Origin: Iphinoe sp. HA4291-MV1 | GTDB taxonomy: Bacteria > Cyanobacteriota > Cyanobacteriia > Cyanobacteriales > Nostocaceae | Direction of reading: 5' to 3' | DNA: 64,000 bases | Assembly (NCBI GenBank): GCA_019359415.1 | Contig: JAHHHH010000033.1 | Span: 1 to 64,000, forward strand | Shown here: positions 1 to 6,212 of the stretch, piece by piece | Layout of the letters: each line of letters starts with the position of its first letter | How positions within the stretch are numbered: position 1 is the stretch's first letter | Translations under genes and position numbers: made by a program | The notes under the pieces: generated by a model | Databases searched by the model: none | What the model saw: the letters and a program-made list of their open reading frames with translations, nothing else | Told to the model about the DNA's origin: nothing

Positions 1-84
1 TCCGAACCCTAAACACAAACAAGTAAATTATCTGTTTTTCACGCCTCTGGTAAATAGCGATCGCTAGTTTTTTTCTGAATTCTC

Positions 85-120
85 CTTACGCACTTTTTGT
101 CTTGATTGTCAATGCGTAAG
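85..120. repeat. Short inverted repeat at the left edge of the element
   Basis: The arms CTTACGCA (85-92) and TGCGTAAG (113-120) are perfect inverted repeats. They lie just beyond the stop of the last phage-like ORF. TGCGTAAG-type ends are familiar from cyanobacterial insertion sequences, so this may be an IS or MITE end that trimmed the phage region. A HIP1 site (57-64) nearby fits host-type DNA to the left. Nothing else is seen in positions 1-122. Confidence 0.4.
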
Positions 121-122
121 TT

Positions 123-332
123 CTATGATTGATACCCCGGTGTTTCTTGGGCATCTCCAACAGCAATTGCTTGGGGTATCAGGATGTGGATTGCGCTAAC
201 CTCGTCAATCGAATACTGCCCTACCTCTTTTGGAAGGCAGACAACTGGAATACCAGCATCAGCTAAAGTTTCTCTTAATGGTTGCAATCTTTGAGAAATG
301 GCTATATCCAAAGCAGATAATTTAAGAACCAC
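123..332 (-). CDS. Short phage-type protein, probably truncated
   Basis: This 69-residue product overlaps the 3' end of the preceding minus-strand gene by 11 bp, as expected in a phage morphogenesis operon. The N-terminal pattern (a helix with 'RLQPLRETLADAG' followed by 'VVCLP') resembles the start of Mu gp37-like neck proteins, which are normally 140 residues or more. The ORF stops next to the inverted repeat at 85-120, so the C-terminus may have been lost to a rearrangement. Two copies of the element octamer (130 and 174) lie inside it. The family link is weak. Confidence 0.45.
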   Translation of the reverse strand: MVLKLSALDIAISQRLQPLRETLADAGIPVVCLPKEVGQYSIDEVSAIHILIPQAIAVGDAQETPGYQS

Positions 333-756
333 CGAAGTAACGCCTCGTATATTCGCTGAATATCCTATTTAATTCTCGTATATCTGCATTAGAAAAGCCC
401 ATAAATTCACGTTTTGGCATCTTTAAAGTACCGCGCTGATGCCAGATTGCATAAGAAGTTGCATTACGGATAATTGCGCTATCTCCTTGAAAAAGAACAC
501 TTGTGGAATTAGACATAACTCCGGTTTCAATCAAAATTGTTGAGAAACCTTTTCGAGCTATTGTTGCAGGCTTAAGGGGGGTCCAAGAAATACCATCAGG
601 GCTAGATTGCTTGCTGAAATTATTCCTCGTGCTCACCAATTGATACTCAACCGCCTGCCGCAAAGGGATAGACACACCAAAACCTCTTTGCTTAGCTAAA
701 AGCTGTTCCAACTGACGGAAATCAAAACTGACATCAAACACTTTTAATCCCTCCAT
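322..756 (-). CDS. Phage virion morphogenesis / tail completion protein
   Basis: The 144-residue product matches the pattern of the Mu gpG / P2 gpS tail-completion family. It has an N-terminal helix, then 'DGISWTPLKPATIARK', an 'LIETGVMSNS' segment, and near the C-terminus 'YAIWHQRGT', 'KREFMGFS' and a closing helix. This family caps the tail tube and joins it to the head. It lies in a tight minus-strand run with overlapping neighbours (23 bp with the upstream gene, 11 bp with the downstream one). Length is usual for the family. The assignment comes from motif recognition. Confidence 0.75.
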   Translation of the reverse strand: MEGLKVFDVSFDFRQLEQLLAKQRGFGVSIPLRQAVEYQLVSTRNNFSKQSSPDGISWTPLKPATIARKGFSTILIETGVMSNSTSVLFQGDSAIIRNATSYAIWHQRGTLKMPKREFMGFSNADIRELNRIFSEYTRRYFGGS

Positions 757-1138
757 GCGTGTTGTATGTCACTTGAAGCGTAACCTTCTCACCTAGAATC
801 TCTACAGTCAGGGGAGAAACACCACTTTGTCCTATAGAAGTCACACGACATGTACAAGCACGCCCATTGATGATACCCAGCCCTATGTCTCCTACCTTAA
901 TTTCCTTGGGAAGAACAATAGGGTCTACGCAGTTACACTTGTAATTCTCCGTAGAAAACGAACCCTGTTCGCGTGCTTCAGAATTCCCGCCTTGGGGTTT
1001 AATCTTGAATTTCACCGGGATACTCTGACCTGTTGTCTTGACTAATCCTCTCTCATCCCGGTTGTTTTGTGTCGTAACGACATTAAACACAAATGTAGTT
1101 AATTGAAAAAGCTCTTCATCATCATAAACGGTGGACAT
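734..1138 (-). CDS. Hypothetical virion-operon protein
   Basis: This 134-residue protein has no family I recognise. The ATG at 1138 is preferred over an in-frame TTG at 1150, because the latter lies inside the palindromic repeat at 1144-1156. The C-terminal half is rich in beta-type sequence and has Cys pairs ('CNC' and 'CTC'), and it reads like a small beta-barrel virion protein. It heads the short run that includes the tail-completion gene, so a head-tail or tail role is likely by context only. Confidence 0.55.
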   Translation of the reverse strand: MSTVYDDEELFQLTTFVFNVVTTQNNRDERGLVKTTGQSIPVKFKIKPQGGNSEAREQGSFSTENYKCNCVDPIVLPKEIKVGDIGLGIINGRACTCRVTSIGQSGVSPLTVEILGEKVTLQVTYNTHGGIKSV

Positions 1139-1143
1139 TTCAC

Positions 1144-1156
1144 TGACCAATGTTTA
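1144..1156. promoter_or_regulatory. Border palindrome copy 1 (TGACCAATGTTTA)
   Basis: One of about 11 dispersed near-palindromes of consensus TAACCAATGGTTA. This copy lies directly upstream of the start codon at 1138, with one mismatch in the left arm. Confidence 0.55.
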
Positions 1157-1182
1157 ATGAACTAACAAAAATGCGAGAAAAT

Positions 1183-1219
1183 TTAAAACCCTCTTTTACT
1201 TGATAAAAGAGGGTTTTAA
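1183..1219. terminator. Bidirectional rho-independent terminator
   Basis: A perfect 16-bp stem (1183-1198 with 1204-1219) closes a 5-nt loop. It has A/T tracts on both sides and the AACCCTCT/AGAGGGTT core seen in other terminators of this element. It follows the ribbon-helix-helix gene on the minus strand. Confidence 0.85.
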
Positions 1220-1235
1220 GCTTATCGTAGCTTTT

Positions 1236-1442
1236 TTACATTGCTTTTGATTCAGGTGGAGAAAGAGGTAAACCGTATTGTTGGAAAAGTTCATGAAATT
1301 GTTTTTCTAGAAGTTTTGACATAGAAAGGTTCTGTTTTTCAGCCGCTTTCTTTAATTTGAAATGCCGTTCTGCACTCAATCTGATTGTTAATTTTTCAGT
1401 TTTATGTTTTGGTTTATTTCTTGTGCGTTTAGTCGTAGTCAT
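1236..1442 (-). CDS. Ribbon-helix-helix (CopG/Arc-like) DNA-binding protein
   Basis: The 68-residue product has a basic N-terminus ('TTTKRTRNKPKHK'), then the strand 'EKLTIRLS' and two helices ('ERHFKLKKAAEKQNLS', 'MSKLLEKQFHELF'). This is the RHH fold of plasmid and phage repressors, which pair strands to read the DNA major groove. The start at 1442 is chosen because upstream residues fall in the promoter region, and a GCAC-type operator box lies at 1481-1492. It is single-gene with its own terminator. It is a candidate binder of one of the dispersed motifs, which is inference. Confidence 0.75.
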   Translation of the reverse strand: MTTTKRTRNKPKHKTEKLTIRLSAERHFKLKKAAEKQNLSMSKLLEKQFHELFQQYGLPLSPPESKAM

Positions 1443-1480
1443 ACAATCCGAAAAAGACAGTACTAATATACTAGCATCAT

Positions 1481-1492
1481 ACGGACAAATAA
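1481..1492 (-). promoter_or_regulatory. Operator-like box ACGGACAAATAA upstream of the RHH gene
   Basis: This partial match to the element's GCACGGACAAATAA box lies 39-50 bp upstream of the start at 1442. A TATATT-like -10 (around 1470) is downstream on the minus strand. The -35 box is unclear here. Confidence 0.45.
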
Positions 1493-1599
1493 ACAAGTCT
1501 CAAATTTGTTGTTTTTTCAGCGCCTGTTGATACTCCTCCAAAAAAAGACCAACGAAAAATCTAGGGTTTCAAAAGAGAAAATTAATTAGCGTACGAAGT

Positions 1600-1990
1600 G
1601 TTCTCAAACTGTTCCTGCTGATTCTCCATATACCAAGCGCTTCAGAAGTTATGGAACAGATGGATTCGGAAGTGTTCTAGAAAGTGTTCCAGCTTAAAAC
1701 GTATATACAGTGAGTATCACAGCCTCTCTGGAACACTTCATTCTTTATCTTATATATAGCGTAAAAATATAATAATAAATATAATAAATAAGAATATAAT
1801 AGCAATAAAATAAAATATATACATATATATAAGCTATATAGAAAAATCGTTTTGAAGTGTTCCAGAAGCTAGAATGCTTGCCTAGTAAAGGTTAGAGCAG
1901 GAACATTTATCTGTTTCAATTTGTTCCAATCCGTTCTATCTGTTCCAAAAGATGGAACAGGTACTTTTCATCAGTTCCAAGATTTTCAGA
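1600..1990. repeat. Origin-like repeat A: AT-rich core flanked by GTGTTCC/GGAACAC iterons
   Basis: This segment has many copies of AAGTGTTC, GTTCC and their reverse complements (near 1605, 1668, 1682, 1728, 1855, 1903 and 1920-1980). They flank an almost pure A/T stretch at about 1745-1845. AAGTGTTCCAG near 1680 and CTGGAACACTT near 1727 form inverted arms. A diverged second copy lies at 28005-28400 in the same orientation. Iterons, an AT-rich unwinding region and a primase/helicase gene immediately downstream make a replication origin plausible. No coding function is seen in 1443-2267. Confidence 0.55.
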
Positions 1991-2267
1991 ATTCAGCACA
2001 AATAATTGAGAATGGCTTCGCCAAGAAGAGGGGGGTATCAGCAGGAGCGCCGGATATGCGAAGCTAGAAGCAAAAGGTTTCAAGTTATGAGCGCAGCCGT
2101 GGGGAGTGTCAACAATACTGATACCCCTAGAAGCGATTTCAGGTAGTTCTACCTGTACTGAAGGTACTACTTTTGGTTTTATCGCTCGTGGCGGTTTTTA
2201 TGGTGATAATGCACCGGGAAGTGGACAAGTAATATCTTTAACACGTTCAGCACTCTTATATTTTTAA

Positions 2268-2296
2268 TTGACAAGCACGGACAAATAAGTTAGTGT
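2268..2296 (+). promoter_or_regulatory. Promoter TTGACA-17-TAGTGT with internal operator box
   Basis: A consensus -35 (2268-2273) is followed by a 17-bp spacer holding GCACGGACAAATAA (2275-2288) and a -10 at 2291-2296. It sits upstream of the primase/helicase gene. A weak hairpin with a T6 run (2302-2327) follows in the leader and could act as an attenuator. Confidence 0.65.
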
Positions 2297-2359
2297 GAAA
2301 TTGCTCTAAGGGGTTGGAGCATTTTTTCATTAGACATTATTCATTGAGGTTGAGGTAAC

Positions 2360-4870
2360 ATGAATACACAGCAAGTACTTTCTAACGGGAAAGCTCAAGT
2401 TTTATTGTCTTTTGATGTATCTTATAACAAAGCTTTATGTGTAAAACTACTTGGGCATAAACCCACAGACCTAGAAACAGGAAAAGCTCAGAAGTATTTC
2501 ACAAAAAATGTCGGGATAAAAATTTTTACTTCAATTTCCGAATTTGCAAAATTTTTATCTGAAGGGCATACTTTTTATACTGGAACTTTTAAAGAAGGCT
2601 CAACATCAGCAAAAATTCCGAATGTAAGTCATAGTAATGTAATTTTTTATGATTTTGACTCTTCGGTACAAATGGAGGAAATTTTAAAACATCCATTTGT
2701 ACAAAAGTACGGAGGTATCATTCAACCATCTTATAATGCAGATTTAACTAAAATACTGAAATTTCATCTTTTATTTTTTACCAATCGCTCTATTAATACA
2801 GAAGAATATAAGATTCTTTGGAAAATTGGAGCAAAAGCTTTAGGATATGAACTTGATCCAAGTAAGAAGGGTGCAAACAATCTTTGTTACGGCAGCCCTC
2901 ATAAACCTATTATTATCAATATGGTTTCCCGTCTCCCTGTTGATACCCTTCTTGCCCAAGAGGCTAAAGAGCAAGAAGAACAGGAGAAACAACAGGCTCA
3001 ACAAACTTCTGGAGTTCCGAAGACAACTGAGGTACTGACTAACCAAGTTTTAAAACATCTTTATGCCCATGTTTTTGAAGAAAAATTAGACAGAGATATA
3101 AACAAATTATATTGTTTACATTCGCATAATCTGATACCCACAGAGTTGACAGCTTTGGATAGAGCCGAGGGTATCAAAGAGAAGTATGAGGGGTCCAATC
3201 CTTTCTCACCAACGGATGCTAGCAAGCGTTCGTTTGTTGTATCTGTTAAAGAAAATCAGTTACCCGGTTTTTTTGATAGGTCCAATAATTTTGTTTCTCT
3301 GAATTCCGAGGGGAAGGAAAGGCATGGAGACAATTTTTTAAGATATTGGCATGAAATGCATCTTAAAGCTAAAGTCTCACCTTATCCAGCAGATTTTAAA
3401 CAGGTTTTTAAACAAGTTGTTAAGGACATCTGTAACCATTTTGATGTTGAAACTTTTGATTTTCGGAAAAAAATTGACTTAGATGTCGTGACTGAATTTC
3501 TCAGGGGACAGTTAGACAGAAAAGTTTTTAAACCTCAATGGGAGAATAATGTTGTGTTCATGTATGACGAAAAATGCAATACATGGAATTATCGACAAAA
3601 AAATGACAACATTTATTCTGATGTTCTTTCTCCCATCATTCACCAACAATTTGGACGAGAAGTAGCTGAAAATTTTAAAGTTCAGAAGCATGTAATGACT
3701 TGGTTCAATGTCGTGCATTGGGATTGTTTAGTTTCTCCTAAAATTGAAAATTTGGACTACATACCGTTTATCAAAGGTTACTATGACCTAAAAAATTATC
3801 GGTATGTTGATACCCCTTCCGAGCATGTCTTTAATTTGTCAAGAGTTGAATACAGTTATCAAGAAGTTTCTGATAATGACCCCGTTCTTCTTGCTTTTAA
3901 ACAACACTTTAAAGATTGGTTAAAAGAAGATATCCTTGCTGAATTCCTTCTTCTGTGGACGCAATTGTGCTGTCAGAGGCAAGCCTATAGAACTGGAAGC
4001 ATGGTAGGTCTTATCGGTGACCCGAACACCGGAAAGAGTACTTATTGTATGTTTCTTCTCGAACTCTTCGGTTCACAAGGTCTTAGCTCTATGGCAAAGT
4101 CTTTGGATGCTGATACCCTTATGAGCAAATCAAATAATCACGCAACAGCATCTTTAGAGAATGCTTATGTCGTTGTTTTAGAGGAGATGGTAGGAAATTC
4201 TAACTACACAGACATTAATAAATTAAAAGCATTTACAGGACAGCGTAAAGGTATTCCAAGTTCAGTGAATCCAAAAGGGTTTAAAGAGCGCCCAGTACTT
4301 CATCGTTTAGGTTTGGTCTGGAATAAGCAAGATATGGTAAATGTTCCTGGAACAGACGCAGGGTTTTTCCGACGAAATTTAATTTTAGAGTTCAAAACCA
4401 AAAAACACTTTAATCCAAAAACTGGAAAGACTTTTGATTTTCTTCGACAAGCAGAAAATCTCTTAAAAATTTATTGCTGGTGTATTCAACAGAGTATTGA
4501 AAAAGCTCTGAACAGAGTGGAAGAATTAAAGGACCATAAGATTTTTCAAGAGTTTAAAGTAAGAGTCAGAATGGAGAATTGCTACATAGCTCAATGGTTG
4601 GATGAAATGGTTAACATTACAAATCTAGAAACCGATTTTGTGTCAAGTTCTGACCTTCAACAAAGCTATGAGCAATGGGCTGAACAAAATAAGGCTACTT
4701 CATATGGTAAGAAAAAATTCTTTGTAGAATTCAAAACAATTGCGTCAGATAAAACCCTCGGTTTTGATTGGGATGAAAAAGATAGTGTTACGAAAACGAT
4801 TAACGGAGTCAAACAGCGAGGGTATACGGGAGTAAAATTTAAGGTCGAATCGGAAACTTCTGGATTTTAG
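2360..4870 (+). CDS. Primase / SF3 helicase (D5-like replication protein)
   Basis: This 836-residue protein combines an N-terminal primase-polymerase-like region with a C-terminal superfamily 3 helicase. In the first half, 'VIFYDFDSS' and 'ILKFHLLFFTNR' resemble archaeo-eukaryotic primase motifs. In the second half, Walker A is 'GDPNTGKST', Walker B 'YVVVLEEM', and 'LGLVWNKQD' matches the SF3 sensor motif. Such proteins start replication of phages and plasmids by melting the origin and priming. The ATG at 2360 follows 'TTGAGGTAAC', a Shine-Dalgarno form used repeatedly in this element. It lies next to origin-like repeat A and has its own promoter and terminator. Confidence 0.8.
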   Translation: MNTQQVLSNGKAQVLLSFDVSYNKALCVKLLGHKPTDLETGKAQKYFTKNVGIKIFTSISEFAKFLSEGHTFYTGTFKEGSTSAKIPNVSHSNVIFYDFDSSVQMEEILKHPFVQKYGGIIQPSYNADLTKILKFHLLFFTNRSINTEEYKILWKIGAKALGYELDPSKKGANNLCYGSPHKPIIINMVSRLPVDTLLAQEAKEQEEQEKQQAQQTSGVPKTTEVLTNQVLKHLYAHVFEEKLDRDINKLYCLHSHNLIPTELTALDRAEGIKEKYEGSNPFSPTDASKRSFVVSVKENQLPGFFDRSNNFVSLNSEGKERHGDNFLRYWHEMHLKAKVSPYPADFKQVFKQVVKDICNHFDVETFDFRKKIDLDVVTEFLRGQLDRKVFKPQWENNVVFMYDEKCNTWNYRQKNDNIYSDVLSPIIHQQFGREVAENFKVQKHVMTWFNVVHWDCLVSPKIENLDYIPFIKGYYDLKNYRYVDTPSEHVFNLSRVEYSYQEVSDNDPVLLAFKQHFKDWLKEDILAEFLLLWTQLCCQRQAYRTGSMVGLIGDPNTGKSTYCMFLLELFGSQGLSSMAKSLDADTLMSKSNNHATASLENAYVVVLEEMVGNSNYTDINKLKAFTGQRKGIPSSVNPKGFKERPVLHRLGLVWNKQDMVNVPGTDAGFFRRNLILEFKTKKHFNPKTGKTFDFLRQAENLLKIYCWCIQQSIEKALNRVEELKDHKIFQEFKVRVRMENCYIAQWLDEMVNITNLETDFVSSSDLQQSYEQWAEQNKATSYGKKKFFVEFKTIASDKTLGFDWDEKDSVTKTINGVKQRGYTGVKFKVESETSGF

Positions 4871-4954
4871 CCTTGACGAAAGCTAACATATTTGTTAGAT
4901 TTAAAATAATACATTAGCTTGTATTCATAGTTTGATACTAAACCTCAATTCTTT

Positions 4955-4982
4955 AACCCTCTGTCCGCTAGAGGGTTTTTGT
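4955..4982 (+). terminator. Rho-independent terminator after the replication gene
   Basis: The stem AACCCTCT (4955-4962) pairs with AGAGGGTT (4970-4977) and is followed by T-rich sequence. Confidence 0.8.
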
Positions 4983-5002
4983 TCTGTGTGGGTATCAATC
5001 GG

Positions 5003-5015
5003 TAACCAATGTTTA
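5003..5015. promoter_or_regulatory. Border palindrome copy 2 (TAACCAATGTTTA)
   Basis: This copy overlaps the stop codon of the 52-residue gene on the minus strand and follows the terminator of the replication gene. Confidence 0.6.
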
Positions 5016-5171
5016 TCCAATTTTATCATTGTCATTGTCTTCGTTTTCTTCCTCCTCATCTATATTTTCGTCTTCTAAATTAATTGGTTTTTGCTTTTTC
5101 TTAAAACATTTAAAAGTCAGTTGACTATCTTTTTGTATTTGTTTCTGTTTCTTAACTGCTTGAAACAACAT
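5013..5171 (-). CDS. Small charged protein, 52 residues
   Basis: The product starts 'MLFQAVKKQKQIQKDSQ' and is basic in its first 30 residues, with an acidic run (EDENIDEEEENEDND) at the C-terminus. A strong Shine-Dalgarno (GGAGGA, 4 nt before the ATG at 5171) supports real translation. It is too short for routine gene calling. The polarised charge suggests a DNA- or protein-binding accessory factor, but no family is recognised. It precedes the head genes on the same strand. Confidence 0.65.
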   Translation of the reverse strand: MLFQAVKKQKQIQKDSQLTFKCFKKKQKPINLEDENIDEEEENEDNDNDKIG

Positions 5172-5255
5172 GTTTTCCTCCAAGATTTTGAGTTATAAAA
5201 TCAAGACAATTTTTTGAAGAAGACTTTACGAATATTTTGTATAAAGTGATATCTT

Positions 5256-5897
5256 CTATCTGAAGACTAGAGTGCAAAGACAATTAGCCCGACAAGAACA
5301 TTGCTGTCCAGGAAGAGGCAATTGACCAATTCCTACCCAATCTTGATTTGCATATCGTATACACTCTTCACAGTGTTCTGCTTGTCCCAAGAGACGTTTC
5401 ATTTGCGTCTTACCGGACATCGCTTCACGCTTAAGTTGAAGGGTATCAGCAGTAAATCGTCCTGCTTTAGCGTAAAGTTCTAATCTGTGCGTCACCTGAG
5501 CTAGTGATTGACCTGGAGCTTCTTGAATTAGATACTTCAGCCCAAATTGTTTACCTGTTACCTCGTCACGCCCTTGATAGTATTGCTTTTTCAATAAACT
5601 ACCAATTTGACCTAAATCAGACTCGGTTAAACGGTCTACACCTCCAACGGATAGAATAGCGTGAGAAACATGGATACGTTTGAGGGCATCAGCTAACTCA
5701 ACTGATACCCCTAATTTACAATTTTTAATGTTTGTGGCAAGGCTAACAAATTTTTTCTGTTGTTCTGCTAAATACTTACGTTGTAAGACCAACACAGATT
5801 CTCTACTGACAAAACGGCGGGTGTCTTTCCAACGGTATCGCTTAACAGCAGAGTCGAAGAAGATTTGTGTTGGAAGAATTGCGTCAAGAGAAAGCAT
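5256..5897 (-). CDS. Phage head-morphogenesis-like protein with a Cys cluster
   Basis: This 213-residue protein starts with 'VKRYRWKDTRRFVSRE', like the 'RYRxxxGRFVS' linker motif of phage minor structural proteins. Its middle is helical. The C-terminus has a cysteine cluster ('HCEEC', 'CSCRANCLC') with a 'LPLPG' turn, as seen at the end of Mu gpF-type minor head proteins. It is the last gene of the run that contains the portal gene, which supports a head or neck role. The family call is tentative. Confidence 0.55.
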   Translation of the reverse strand: MLSLDAILPTQIFFDSAVKRYRWKDTRRFVSRESVLVLQRKYLAEQQKKFVSLATNIKNCKLGVSVELADALKRIHVSHAILSVGGVDRLTESDLGQIGSLLKKQYYQGRDEVTGKQFGLKYLIQEAPGQSLAQVTHRLELYAKAGRFTADTLQLKREAMSGKTQMKRLLGQAEHCEECIRYANQDWVGIGQLPLPGQQCSCRANCLCTLVFR

Positions 5898-5906
5898 TTA
5901 GACTAA

Positions 5907-6203
5907 TTAAGATTGAGCGTTTGCTGGTATTCGGCTTTTTTCTAAAGTTTCTGGTCGAGAAGATACAAAATCATAAGTATCTAGTTTTTGGCAGGCTGCA
6001 AGTAAGTCTAAATTAGTTGTTTTTGTTATGTCTTCAATAAGGTGTCCAAAATGCCCGTAAGAATCACTAAGTAGGGTTTTTACATCTTCTACTAATAATG
6101 AAAATCCTTTGAGATTTGCAGATACTACTTTATCTGGGTCATCATGTTCTGTTGTAATTTGTACTTCTTGGTCCGAGTTTCTTCTACGTATAATAATTTC
6201 CAT
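5907..6203 (-). CDS. Hypothetical protein, 98 residues
   Basis: This small protein lies between the portal gene and the head-morphogenesis-like gene, with gaps of about 10 bp on each side, so it is probably co-transcribed. It begins with a predicted strand ('MEIIIRRRNSDQEVQITTE'). The rest is mixed helix with no motif I recognise. The position suggests a small head or scaffold accessory protein, by context only. Confidence 0.5.
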   Translation of the reverse strand: MEIIIRRRNSDQEVQITTEHDDPDKVVSANLKGFSLLVEDVKTLLSDSYGHFGHLIEDITKTTNLDLLAACQKLDTYDFVSSRPETLEKSRIPANAQS

Positions 6204-6212
6204 ACATTTGTC

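Noticed and set aside
2090-2265. GTG-started ORF of about 52 codons ending 'ISLTRSALLYF'.
   Set aside because: No convincing ribosome binding site or family pattern; it overlaps the end of the origin-like region and may be a gene fragment.
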